The notes beneath the pieces are model-generated. The model saw nothing but the letters and a program-made list of their open reading frames with translations. It made no database searches and was not told the origin of the DNA. Source: Vibrio pomeroyi (GTDB taxonomy: Bacteria; Pseudomonadota; Gammaproteobacteria; Enterobacterales; Vibrionaceae). From it: a stretch of 64,000 nucleotides of DNA. Positions within the stretch are counted from its first letter, which is position 1, and every line of letters starts with the position of its first letter. The translations under genes were made by a program, and so were the position numbers. Below are positions 1 to 7,653 of the stretch, one piece after another. The DNA is taken from the NCBI GenBank assembly GCA_041879425.1, contig CP090855.1, forward strand, positions 186,001-250,000, in the 5' to 3' direction.

Positions 1-1
1 A

Positions 2-118
2 ATCGTATCGTTCCTTTGGTATGTAGGCTTAGTTACGGGCTTAATTGGTGTTATCTGGTACTTCGCTTCAACTGGCGATCAATTACTGAGCCTACCGTTA
101 CAGATTCTAGGCACTTAA
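2..118 (+). CDS. C-terminal end of a membrane protein (partial)
   Basis: An open frame enters from the left edge and stops with TAA at 116-118. It encodes 38 residues with a strongly hydrophobic stretch (SFLWYVGLVTGLIGVIWYF) that would make one transmembrane helix, then a short polar tail ending QILGT. The family cannot be named from this fragment. A strong terminator follows about 65 bases downstream, which supports it being the true end of a rightward gene. Confidence 0.5.
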   Translation: MVSFLWYVGLVTGLIGVIWYFASTGDQLLSLPLQILGT

Positions 119-182
119 CGCATATCTATAACTGAGTGACTTGTTCATAAAAGCGTAGAGTCACCCAACACAAACAAAATGA

Positions 183-214
183 AAAACGCCCTAACCATTT
201 GGATAGGGCGTTTT
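183..214. terminator. Bidirectional rho-independent terminator
   Basis: An 11-bp perfect stem (183-193 with 204-214, core CGCCCTA/TAGGGCG) has A-tract and T-tract flanks on both sides. It serves the partial rightward gene at the window start and the leftward M48 protease gene. Confidence 0.85.
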
Positions 215-247
215 AATATCTGCGATTCTAACTTGTACATTCGTCAA

Positions 248-1036
248 TCAAACTTTGCAATTTGGTTTAGCTACGTTCGATTGAGGCAGTGTCGTGATCT
301 TAGTTTGTAGATCTTTAATTCGGGTACTGTGAGAAGGGTGCGTCGAAAGCAATTCTGGTGGTTGACTGCCGCCTGATGCTTTCGCCATGTTCTTCCATAA
401 ATCAACACTCTGGTTTGGATCAAACCCGGCTTTAGCCATGTACTCTAGGCCAACAATGTCAGCTTCAGATTCTTGAGTTCGACCATAAGGCAGAATCACA
501 CCATATTGAACCCCCAAGCCTAATGCGGCCATGGTCATGCCTTGATACTGTTTGTATTCTGATGAGCCTAGAGCAACACTGGTGATCGACAAACCTGTAT
601 TGGCGAGTTGTGATTGTGATAGGCGTTCGTTACTGTGGTCAGCAAGAACGTGCGCCACTTCATGTCCGATAACCGTTGCCAGTTGGTCTTGGTTTACCGC
701 AACATTGAGTAAACCCGTGTAGACGCCGATTTTTCCGCCTGGTAGAGCGAACGCATTCACTTGGTCGCTATCAAAAACCACAACTTCCCATTCACTAAAG
801 CCTTGCTTAGGAATGTGTTGAGTAATACTGTTCGCTACGCACTGAACATAAGCGTTGGTTTTTGCATCTTTACTGATGGGTTGCTCTTTCTTCATTTGTT
901 CGAAAGACTGTGCCCCAAGCTGAGACATATCTTGATCTGAAAACAGCAGCAGTTGGTTTCTTCCTGTCGGTGAAGCGCTACACGCGGTTAGGCCTGCAAG
1001 AGTGAGAAGCGAGGCAAACTTCGTCCATGACGTCAT
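248..1036 (-). CDS. M48 family metallopeptidase, outer-membrane lipoprotein (LoiP/YggG-like)
   Basis: Predicted periplasmic zinc metalloprotease of the M48 family, 262 residues, similar in size to the E. coli LoiP/YggG quality-control proteases. An N-terminal signal ends in a lipobox (LTAC, Cys19), so it is probably lipid-anchored. The HExxH zinc motif is visible (GHEVAHVLADH, His125/Glu126/His129), and a downstream ESEAD motif supplies the third ligand. The ATG at 1036 is preferred over an upstream in-frame ATG at 1069, because it starts at the signal peptide and has a GAGG ribosome site in front. The gene is monocistronic and ends at the shared terminator. The substrate is not deducible. 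Confidence 0.85.
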   Translation of the reverse strand: MTSWTKFASLLTLAGLTACSASPTGRNQLLLFSDQDMSQLGAQSFEQMKKEQPISKDAKTNAYVQCVANSITQHIPKQGFSEWEVVVFDSDQVNAFALPGGKIGVYTGLLNVAVNQDQLATVIGHEVAHVLADHSNERLSQSQLANTGLSITSVALGSSEYKQYQGMTMAALGLGVQYGVILPYGRTQESEADIVGLEYMAKAGFDPNQSVDLWKNMAKASGGSQPPELLSTHPSHSTRIKDLQTKITTLPQSNVAKPNCKV

Positions 1037-1175
1037 ACAATATCCTCTGTGTATTCGGTTTTTATGCATGTTAACATCAACTTGCGTAATAACTAAGGGC
1101 TGTAAGATAACTAACAGCCAGTAATATAGAAAAAGCTATGCACGCGATAACAAGATCAATAATTAAGGAACCCAC

Positions 1176-1601
1176 ATGAGTATTTGGAAAAAGCCCGTTG
1201 ACCTAGACATCTTCAACGCGACCTCAAAAAATACCTTGATTGAGCACCTCAACATTGTTTACACCGAGGTTAACGATAATTCCTTGGTGGCAACCATGCC
1301 AGTTTGTCATTTCACGCATCAACCATTGGGCATGCTTCACGGTGGTGCATCCGTGGTTTTAGCAGAAACTCTTGGTTCACTCGGCGCAAACTTTTGCGTA
1401 CCCGATGGTTACTATTGCGTAGGGCTAGACATCAACGCTAATCACGTTCGTTCAATGCGTGAAGGGCACGTTATTGGCACCGCCGAGCCTATTCACCTTG
1501 GGGTATCTACTCAAGTATGGCAGATAAACATCACTGATGAACGTCAACGCTTGGTTTGCACAAGCCGTTTAACCATTGCAGTGAAGAAGCACAAACGTTA
1601 G
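1176..1601 (+). CDS. Hotdog-fold acyl-CoA thioesterase (YdiI/MenI-like)
   Basis: A 141-residue single hotdog domain of the PaaI/YdiI type. The helix motif HGGASVVLAETLGS around residues 55-68 matches the family, where the acidic residue (Glu) is catalytic. Relatives include MenI, which hydrolyses 1,4-dihydroxy-2-naphthoyl-CoA in menaquinone synthesis, and EntH/YbdB proofreading thioesterases. Sequence alone does not separate these, so no symbol is given. A good AAGGA ribosome site precedes the ATG. It is divergent from the M48 protease and about 90 bases upstream of a DUF3389-like gene. Confidence 0.8.
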   Translation: MSIWKKPVDLDIFNATSKNTLIEHLNIVYTEVNDNSLVATMPVCHFTHQPLGMLHGGASVVLAETLGSLGANFCVPDGYYCVGLDINANHVRSMREGHVIGTAEPIHLGVSTQVWQINITDERQRLVCTSRLTIAVKKHKR

Positions 1602-1690
1602 TTCATTAGTCGAGGTGAGGCACAGTAATCATCCTAGCCACACCTTATTAAACCTCATTTACAAAGTGTTTATTTTAGTTAGAGAAATCC

Positions 1691-1924
1691 ATGGTCATAA
1701 CGTTTAAAAGTGGAAAAGTCATTGCAACCGCACATGAATTGGTTGTTCGTTTAGATGGTGAACATAGAGTCACATTACAAGCTCAAGTTGATGCAATTCA
1801 GCTGATCGGAAAAGGGGCAAATGTAATTTCGGCTAATGGCTCTGAGTGCAAATGGTCGATTAAATTAGACAACGAACAACAACTTCGTGATATCGCCAAT
1901 GAAATCGGCTGCGATGTGATGTAA
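1691..1924 (+). CDS. Small DUF3389-like protein
   Basis: A 77-residue soluble protein with alternating beta-type sequence and no transmembrane segment. It resembles the Vibrionaceae family I recall as DUF3389, of unknown function. An AGAGAAA ribosome site precedes the ATG. It sits alone between the thioesterase and the SgrR-type regulator. An opposite-strand ORF over its 3' half is a shadow. Confidence 0.7.
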   Translation: MVITFKSGKVIATAHELVVRLDGEHRVTLQAQVDAIQLIGKGANVISANGSECKWSIKLDNEQQLRDIANEIGCDVM

Positions 1925-2088
1925 TTAGCGGTTATCACTGCGTTTATTTCGGCTTTTAACTCTCTGTTAGAGGCACTAAATCTGTTCACATTTGCAATCC
2001 CTTCGTTAAATAGTATTAAGTTCGATTGATTTTGACTCATAAAATAGGGAAACTGAATTCAATATCCTTTGAATGAGTTTTCCTCTTT

Positions 2089-3783
2089 ATGAGTAGCCCA
2101 AGACTTCGCGTTCAATTTGAAACCCTTTTTGAATACTTCGATGGCAAAGATTCTGATGTTCAGCTTGATGACATAACAGATGTGCTCTGTTGTACACGTC
2201 GTAATGCCAGAATGGTACTGAACAAGCTCGAAGAAGAAGGCTGGGTAGAGTGGTTACCTGCAGCGGGTCGCGGTAAGTTATCTCAACTTATCTTTAAGCA
2301 GAATCGTTGCGATGTTAGTGAAAACCTAGCACGTCGCTATTTAGAAGAAGGTAAAATCGGGCAAGCCCTATCGGTACTTGACCAAAATGCTGCAAAACTT
2401 ACTCAAGTAATTCAAAACTACTTGGGCGTGCAGTATCAAGAAGGTGAACAAGTTATTCGTTTACCTTACTACCGTCCGCTCTCCATGCTTAATCCAACCA
2501 AATCGATGCGACGTTCTGAGCAACATATCGCTTGTCAGGTATTCAGTGGGTTAACTCGCTTAGATGAGAATGATCAACTGCAGCCTGATCTCGCGCATTC
2601 ATGGCAAAAGATAAACGACCACCAATGGCGATTTTTCTTAAGGCCGGGTGTCTGTTTCCATAATGGTGAACCGTTGTTAACGAGTCACGTTGTGGATACG
2701 CTGCTTTTACTCGAACCGCTTAACATGTTCTCGCATATTAAAGACGTATCTTCACCGGCAAATTGCGTGGTTGATGTCTTTCTAACGCGTCCAGATAAAT
2801 ACTTCCCACTAGCATTAACTGAATCCGTCGCAAAAGTAACTCTGCCTATGATTTTACGTGGGGAAGATTACGATATTCGACCAATTGGTACTGGCCCTTA
2901 TCGCATTGAAAAAAACGACGAAAAACAGCTCGTGTTAACCGCTTTCAATGGATACTTTGGTTTTAGGCCGTTGATCGATCGTGTTGAAGTTTGGGTGGTT
3001 GACGAAGCTTATTCGTCGATGGTTTACCCAAGCCTTTCTAAGCCGATAATGGCAGACCGTGGTGATAGTGATGATGAAGTAGAGCTTGATCCGGGCTGTA
3101 CGTATTTACTATTGAATAGAAAGAAGGGCATAGCACAAGATCCAGCTTGGGCTGAGTTTCTATCGAATGCGTTAAATGCGTCTGATTTGTTTGTACATAT
3201 CCCTAAAGAGACCGTTATCGACTTGGGTGTTCTCCATGCTTACGGAATCAAACCCGGTTGGTATGACATCAAGTTAAAGCTGCCTGTTTGTCCACCAGCA
3301 AGTGTTAAACCAAGTATTAAATTGGCGTATCAATGCCAGCACCCAATGTTTCCAACCCTTGCCAAAGCGATTGTCACAGTGTTGAAGCAATACAATGTCG
3401 ATGTTGAGCTATTCGGTTACGAAACCGATCCGCCGCACGCTGATGATGTCGATATTTGGATTAACCCAATGGGGATTGCTAACAATAGAGACGATGCATT
3501 GGCCGGATGGTTGATGGATTACAGCTTTCTGGATGAATCGAGCCCAGCAGAAGACTTTGATCAATGGTGTCACATGATTGATCGTTGGCGCTCCGGCGAG
3601 TTTGAACAATTTCCAGCAAGGCAACTCGGTAAACAACTGGTCCAAAGCAACCAATTGATCCCAATGTTCCACTGTTGGCTAGGCGTAAACAAAGACCAAT
3701 GCGGTACGTTGCAAAACGCTAAGTGTAATGCACTCGGATGGTTCGACTTTAGCCAAGTTTGGGTAAAACCAGAAGTTGATTGA
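2089..3783 (+). CDS. sgrR: SgrR-family transcriptional regulator
   Basis: A 564-residue protein with the SgrR layout. The N-terminal winged-helix domain (residues 1-115) includes a CCTRRNARMVLNKLEEEGW recognition region. It is followed by a periplasmic-binding-protein-like domain (SBP_bac_5, from about residue 160, with the typical RPGVCFHNGEPLLTSHVVDTL segment). E. coli SgrR (551 aa) senses glucose-phosphate stress and activates the sRNA SgrS. I see no SgrS-like RNA next to this gene, so only the protein family is assigned; its ligand and targets may differ. It lies 30 bases upstream of an EamA transporter gene, and the two are probably co-transcribed. Confidence 0.8.
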   Translation: MSSPRLRVQFETLFEYFDGKDSDVQLDDITDVLCCTRRNARMVLNKLEEEGWVEWLPAAGRGKLSQLIFKQNRCDVSENLARRYLEEGKIGQALSVLDQNAAKLTQVIQNYLGVQYQEGEQVIRLPYYRPLSMLNPTKSMRRSEQHIACQVFSGLTRLDENDQLQPDLAHSWQKINDHQWRFFLRPGVCFHNGEPLLTSHVVDTLLLLEPLNMFSHIKDVSSPANCVVDVFLTRPDKYFPLALTESVAKVTLPMILRGEDYDIRPIGTGPYRIEKNDEKQLVLTAFNGYFGFRPLIDRVEVWVVDEAYSSMVYPSLSKPIMADRGDSDDEVELDPGCTYLLLNRKKGIAQDPAWAEFLSNALNASDLFVHIPKETVIDLGVLHAYGIKPGWYDIKLKLPVCPPASVKPSIKLAYQCQHPMFPTLAKAIVTVLKQYNVDVELFGYETDPPHADDVDIWINPMGIANNRDDALAGWLMDYSFLDESSPAEDFDQWCHMIDRWRSGEFEQFPARQLGKQLVQSNQLIPMFHCWLGVNKDQCGTLQNAKCNALGWFDFSQVWVKPEVD

Positions 3784-3813
3784 AACCACAGATAACTCGA
3801 TTAGGACAACACA

Positions 3814-4722
3814 ATGCAAACCGTGATTATCACACTCATTACGCTGGTGGCATTTGCTGCCAATTCAGTATTGTGTCGTTGGGCTTTAATGGATCAAACG
3901 ATTGATCCTTTGAGTTTTGCGATCGTGCGCATCTTATCGGGTGCACTCACGCTGTTGATTTTATTGACCTTATCTTCAAGCGCTAAACGCAAACAAGACA
4001 AGGTAGAAAACAGCACTTCTATGTATACCAAAATTCGCTCTGAGCTCGATTTAACCGCGATATTGGCTCTATTGGTTTACATGTTCGGCTTCTCGTTTGC
4101 TTACCTAACATTAGGGGCAGGGCTTGGAGCTCTGGTACTGTTTGTTGCAGTTCAGTTCACCATGATTGCCGCGCACTTATTCGCTGGCAACAGAATGTCA
4201 TCGCTTGAATGGGGTGGCTGTTTATTGTCTGTTGCGGGACTTGTTTATTTGCTCATGCCGACGGGCACAACAAACTCACCAGATCTAATCTCCATCATAT
4301 TGATGGTATTAGCCGGAGTTGGGTGGGGCGTTTACACGCTGGCAGGCAAGAAATCGACGAACGCACTTCAATCGACTACGGCCAATTTTGGCTTTAGTTC
4401 GTTAGTCATTCTTACGTTGTTAAGTCTTCTAGCCTTCATTCCCAGCGTCACGGCACAAATATCCATCACCGAGCAAGGTCTGATTTACGCAATATTGTCG
4501 GGAGCGGTAGCTTCTGGAGTGGGTTATAGCTTGTGGTATTACGTGGTGAAGAAACTCAATACCGTGGTTGCATCTATCGCGCAACTCTCAGTTCCAGTTA
4601 TCGCGACGCTTGGTGGTGTATTGCTGTTATCCGAGCCGGTCACAATGCAATTTGTTATCTCTTCGACCGTCATTTTACTGGGAATAAGCTTGGTTCTTGT
4701 CGCCCCTAAACTTAAGAAATAA
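3814..4722 (+). CDS. DMT superfamily (EamA) permease
   Basis: A 302-residue integral membrane protein with about ten hydrophobic helices arranged as two EamA repeats (roughly residues 1-145 and 155-300), the standard drug/metabolite transporter topology. The sequence does not reveal the substrate. It begins 30 bases after the SgrR-type regulator and likely shares its transcript. This suggests, but does not show, that the regulator controls this exporter. Confidence 0.8.
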   Translation: MQTVIITLITLVAFAANSVLCRWALMDQTIDPLSFAIVRILSGALTLLILLTLSSSAKRKQDKVENSTSMYTKIRSELDLTAILALLVYMFGFSFAYLTLGAGLGALVLFVAVQFTMIAAHLFAGNRMSSLEWGGCLLSVAGLVYLLMPTGTTNSPDLISIILMVLAGVGWGVYTLAGKKSTNALQSTTANFGFSSLVILTLLSLLAFIPSVTAQISITEQGLIYAILSGAVASGVGYSLWYYVVKKLNTVVASIAQLSVPVIATLGGVLLLSEPVTMQFVISSTVILLGISLVLVAPKLKK

Positions 4723-4743
4723 AGAGTTAAATCATTAACTGCT

Positions 4744-4995
4744 ATGGCTAAACCAAACAAGAAACAACCGACCAAGACGGTTCAGATCTTCTGTGCGAAA
4801 TGTAAGACACAACTTTTCAAGTATCGGAAAGGAGGTAAAGGTGCACTCGTGAAGTGTTTTAAAGAACGTATTGTTGAAGATTTCACGACAGAGCCCTGCA
4901 TTTGCCCTGAATGTGGCACAGAGTTCGCACGTGATACCTTAGTTAGAGGCACACCTGCCTACAAGTTTGTTGGCGGCAAAGTAACGATGAAATAA
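4744..4995 (+). CDS. Small zinc-ribbon protein
   Basis: An 83-residue basic protein with two cysteine pairs, CAKC near residue 18 and CPEC near residue 57, a four-cysteine zinc ribbon. The central part (RKGGKGALVKCFKERI) is Lys/Arg rich, which fits nucleic-acid binding. It follows the EamA gene by 21 bases and ends at a terminator, so it closes that operon. The function is unknown. An internal GGAGG sits within the coding frame and has no obvious role. Confidence 0.65.
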   Translation: MAKPNKKQPTKTVQIFCAKCKTQLFKYRKGGKGALVKCFKERIVEDFTTEPCICPECGTEFARDTLVRGTPAYKFVGGKVTMK

Positions 4996-5027
4996 AAATG
5001 CCACAGCACAGGTTGTGTGTGGCATTT
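4996..5027. terminator. Hairpin terminator between convergent genes
   Basis: A 10-bp perfect stem (4996-5005 with 5018-5027, ATGCCACA/TGTGGCAT) lies directly after the zinc-ribbon gene stop and before the leftward DUF2238 gene end. The T-tract is short, so strength is uncertain. Confidence 0.6.
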
Positions 5028-5083
5028 AAGAGCTGTTATTGAAGTTAAGAACTGATCTTGATATTAAGAATCAGAGTCGAGTA

Positions 5084-5695
5084 TCAATGAGCTCTGACTC
5101 GCCCTTGAAGTTTGATAAGTAACAACGAGACTATCGCTCCTGTTGTATCGCAAAGCATGTCTTTCTGAGCATCCCAAATATCACCTTGTGATCCCAAGAA
5201 TGCGATACCTTCGTCGCCACCTGCAATCTCCGCATACCACCACTCAATAATCTCATAACCTGCTGCAACACTCATGATGGCAAACAGAGCAAAGAAACAC
5301 GCCAACACAGGTTGAGCCAATTTCTTACGAATCAAATACTCAGCGAGCGGGTAAGCGTAAAGACCAATCGAAAAGTGCGCCACGCGGTCAAAGTTATTGC
5401 GTTCTGACCCAATCAGGTTATTAAACCAATCAAAGGGCACTTCGGCGAAGGTGTACTTAGCGCCAATTGTATGAAGAACTAACCATATGAACATCAAAAC
5501 GTAAGCGGTTTTTGAAAAAGTAAGTTTGCTAGAGAGCCACCATATTCCGACAAGAATACCGAGCGCAGGAATGATCTCAGCAATCCAAACGGCACGTGAA
5601 GAGGGGGCAAACGCTGAAAAAAGAAAGATAACAAGATAGACTGCAGTCAGTGAAAGTAGAGGTCTATTTTGAGCAAGTGGCGTAATGGTCATCAT
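5084..5695 (-). CDS. DUF2238 / YjdF-like inner-membrane protein
   Basis: A 203-residue protein with about five to six transmembrane helices, matching the DUF2238 (YjdF) family. Family features include the conserved loop with NNFDRVAHFSIGLYAYPLAEY near residues 100-120 and GSQGDIWDAQKDMLCDTTGA near 170-190. The biochemical role is unknown. Two tandem ATG codons start the frame and the outer one is used. It is a single leftward gene facing the zinc-ribbon gene tail to tail. Confidence 0.8.
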   Translation of the reverse strand: MMTITPLAQNRPLLSLTAVYLVIFLFSAFAPSSRAVWIAEIIPALGILVGIWWLSSKLTFSKTAYVLMFIWLVLHTIGAKYTFAEVPFDWFNNLIGSERNNFDRVAHFSIGLYAYPLAEYLIRKKLAQPVLACFFALFAIMSVAAGYEIIEWWYAEIAGGDEGIAFLGSQGDIWDAQKDMLCDTTGAIVSLLLIKLQGRVRAH

Positions 5696-5891
5696 CAGAT
5701 CCTATATAAGTTTCATCCATAGTTACACAATAATGAACGCTGTTCAATTGAGGTTTTATCACCAAATTTGTTGAAAAGTAGCGTTATCGCCCAGTATCTA
5801 GACAAACGGTTGCGAGAGTTTCACAAAAGTTTGATTTACAACAAAGCGAACCATAAAATCCCTCTATCACTACATAACAAGAAAGAAAGTC

Positions 5892-6731
5892 ATGAAACTG
5901 GAAACTGTCGATTATCTTGCTGACGACGCAGCAGAACAATTTGTTCGCTCTCTACGTGAAACTGGATTTGGCGTACTAAAAAATCACCCAATCCCGAAAG
6001 AGCTTGTTGAGTCAATTTACGAAAACTGGTACCAATTCTTCATTTCTGAAGAGAAAGAGAACTTCCACTTTAATGTTGAAACACAAGATGGATATTTTCC
6101 ACCTTCAGTGTCGGAAGTTGCAAAGGGCCACACTGTAAAAGATATTAAAGAGTACTTTCATGTATACCCTTGGGGTCAGATTCCTGAACAGCTGAAAGAA
6201 CAGATTCTAGATTACTACCAACGCGCTAATGCTTTTGCTCAAGAGCTATTAGGTTGGGTTGAAGCACACGCGCCTCAAGAAGTACAAGAGAAGTTCTCAA
6301 TCGCACTTTCTGAAATGATTAATGGCAGCGAGCAAACTCTGCTTCGCGTACTTCACTACCCACCAATGCAGGGTGATGAAGAGCCGGGCGCAATCCGTGC
6401 TGCTGCACACGAAGACATCAACCTTTTAACGGTTCTTCCTGCTGCAAACGAGCCTGGTCTTCAGGTAAAAGCTCAGAATGATGAGTGGTTAGACGTGCCG
6501 TGTGATTTCGGTAACATGATCATCAACATTGGTGACATGCTGCAAGAAGCGTCTGGTGGTTACTTCCCATCAACGACTCACCGTGTAATCAATCCATCTG
6601 GTGCTCGCCAAGAGAAATCTCGTATTTCTTTACCTCTGTTCTTGCACCCGAAACCAGAAGTGGTTCTGTCTAAAAAGTACACAGCAAATGAATACCTAAT
6701 GGAACGTCTAAGAGAGCTTGGCGTTATCTAA
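5892..6731 (+). CDS. 2-oxoglutarate/Fe(II)-dependent oxygenase (isopenicillin-N-synthase-like)
   Basis: A 279-residue protein of the Fe(II)/2OG dioxygenase superfamily. The iron-binding facial triad is visible: HED in AAHEDINLLTVLP near residue 176 gives the His and Asp, and the distal His is in STTHRV near residue 232. It is followed by RISLPLF, whose Arg would bind 2-oxoglutarate. The N-terminal half (FGVLKNHPIP) matches the DIOX_N region. The substrate is unknown. It has a good ribosome site, is monocistronic and has a strong terminator. Confidence 0.85.
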   Translation: MKLETVDYLADDAAEQFVRSLRETGFGVLKNHPIPKELVESIYENWYQFFISEEKENFHFNVETQDGYFPPSVSEVAKGHTVKDIKEYFHVYPWGQIPEQLKEQILDYYQRANAFAQELLGWVEAHAPQEVQEKFSIALSEMINGSEQTLLRVLHYPPMQGDEEPGAIRAAAHEDINLLTVLPAANEPGLQVKAQNDEWLDVPCDFGNMIINIGDMLQEASGGYFPSTTHRVINPSGARQEKSRISLPLFLHPKPEVVLSKKYTANEYLMERLRELGVI

Positions 6732-6751
6732 GTAGTCAGATTTCATTCTCT

Positions 6752-6778
6752 AAAGGCCAGCATATTGCTGGCCTTTTT
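6752..6778 (+). terminator. Rho-independent terminator
   Basis: An 11-bp stem (6752-6762 with 6766-6776, AAGGCCAGCA/TGCTGGCCTT), three-base loop and T5 tract, 20 bases after the oxygenase stop. Confidence 0.9.
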
Positions 6779-6895
6779 GTTTGATAAGAGCATAACTGAT
6801 TGAAATTTATTTAGTTTGAAACTCGACAAACAGCACCAGATCGCTTTCAATTAATAAGATACAACAAATGCATATGCCAATGGACTCAAGTAATC

Positions 6896-7531
6896 ATGTT
6901 AGACAACACCGAATCATCGAGTCACCAAGATATTAGTCCTCAGTTTCAGGCTCATATGGAAAACCCGTTGCTTTGGCCGATCATGGAAGTGTTCAAACAG
7001 CAGCCGAGTGGATGGAAGGTGCATACTTTGGCTGCGCACCTCAACGAACTCGGTTTGATTCCTGTGTTAGATCCCGTGCCTGAGAAAGAACTGTTTAAAA
7101 AGAACTTCTTAATCATGAATGCGCTCTATCAGCTACAAGAGACCTTATACCCAGATAGCTGGCTTCAGGTCCAAGCTATGGACATTGAATTGATGAACGG
7201 GCGTTATCATGGCAGCACTCATACAATCGATCTGGAAGACCCACTGCGTGATTACTATATCAATTGGCTGAACTATGAAGCTGATGAAGGTGAAGTAAAG
7301 CGGCTGTTGAATGAGTTTTGGACGCGCTACAAGAAGTTTGTCGGTGGCAGTGAAACGGATATGGACAGAACCCATGCACTCAATCTATTCGAGTTACCTC
7401 TGGACGCGACTCAACAAGATATTCGAAAACGATGGAGACGCCTTGCGTTACGTTGGCACCCCGATAGAGACGAAGGCAACACGGCTAAGTTTCAAACGCT
7501 ATGCGAAGCGTGGAATGTATTGCGTGGCTAA
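6896..7531 (+). CDS. DnaJ-related protein with C-terminal J domain
   Basis: A 211-residue protein. The first ~150 residues match the DnaJ-related N-terminal family. Residues ~160-211 form a J domain with the diagnostic HPD motif (RWHPDRDEG), which stimulates an Hsp70 ATPase. There is no Gly/Phe region or zinc-finger domain, so it is a type III-like co-chaperone, probably serving a specific DnaK client set. It is preceded and followed by terminators and so is an independent unit. Confidence 0.8.
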   Translation: MLDNTESSSHQDISPQFQAHMENPLLWPIMEVFKQQPSGWKVHTLAAHLNELGLIPVLDPVPEKELFKKNFLIMNALYQLQETLYPDSWLQVQAMDIELMNGRYHGSTHTIDLEDPLRDYYINWLNYEADEGEVKRLLNEFWTRYKKFVGGSETDMDRTHALNLFELPLDATQQDIRKRWRRLALRWHPDRDEGNTAKFQTLCEAWNVLRG

Positions 7532-7596
7532 AAATACTCAAGCTTGGTCGACTTGATTTACTAAGATGCCAGAAGACAGAAGACAGAAGACAAAAG

Positions 7597-7634
7597 AAAG
7601 CCCCACATGCGATTAGTGGGGCTTTATGTTTTTT
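7597..7634. terminator. Bidirectional terminator between dnaJ-related gene and mrdA-like gene
   Basis: A 10-bp stem (7597-7606 with 7616-7625, AAGCCCCAC/GTGGGGCTT) with an A-rich 5' side and T-run on the 3' side. Three tandem copies of agaagac (7571-7591) sit just before it. Confidence 0.85.
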
Positions 7635-7653
7635 GCTAGCTATAAGTCGTGAC

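Noticed and set aside
1798..2040. 80-codon ORF opposite the DUF3389-like gene
   Set aside because: Overlaps a better-supported gene and its sequence has no protein-like family features.
7571..7591. Three tandem agaagac repeats
   Set aside because: Too short and isolated; no sign of a CRISPR or functional repeat. Noted with the terminator.
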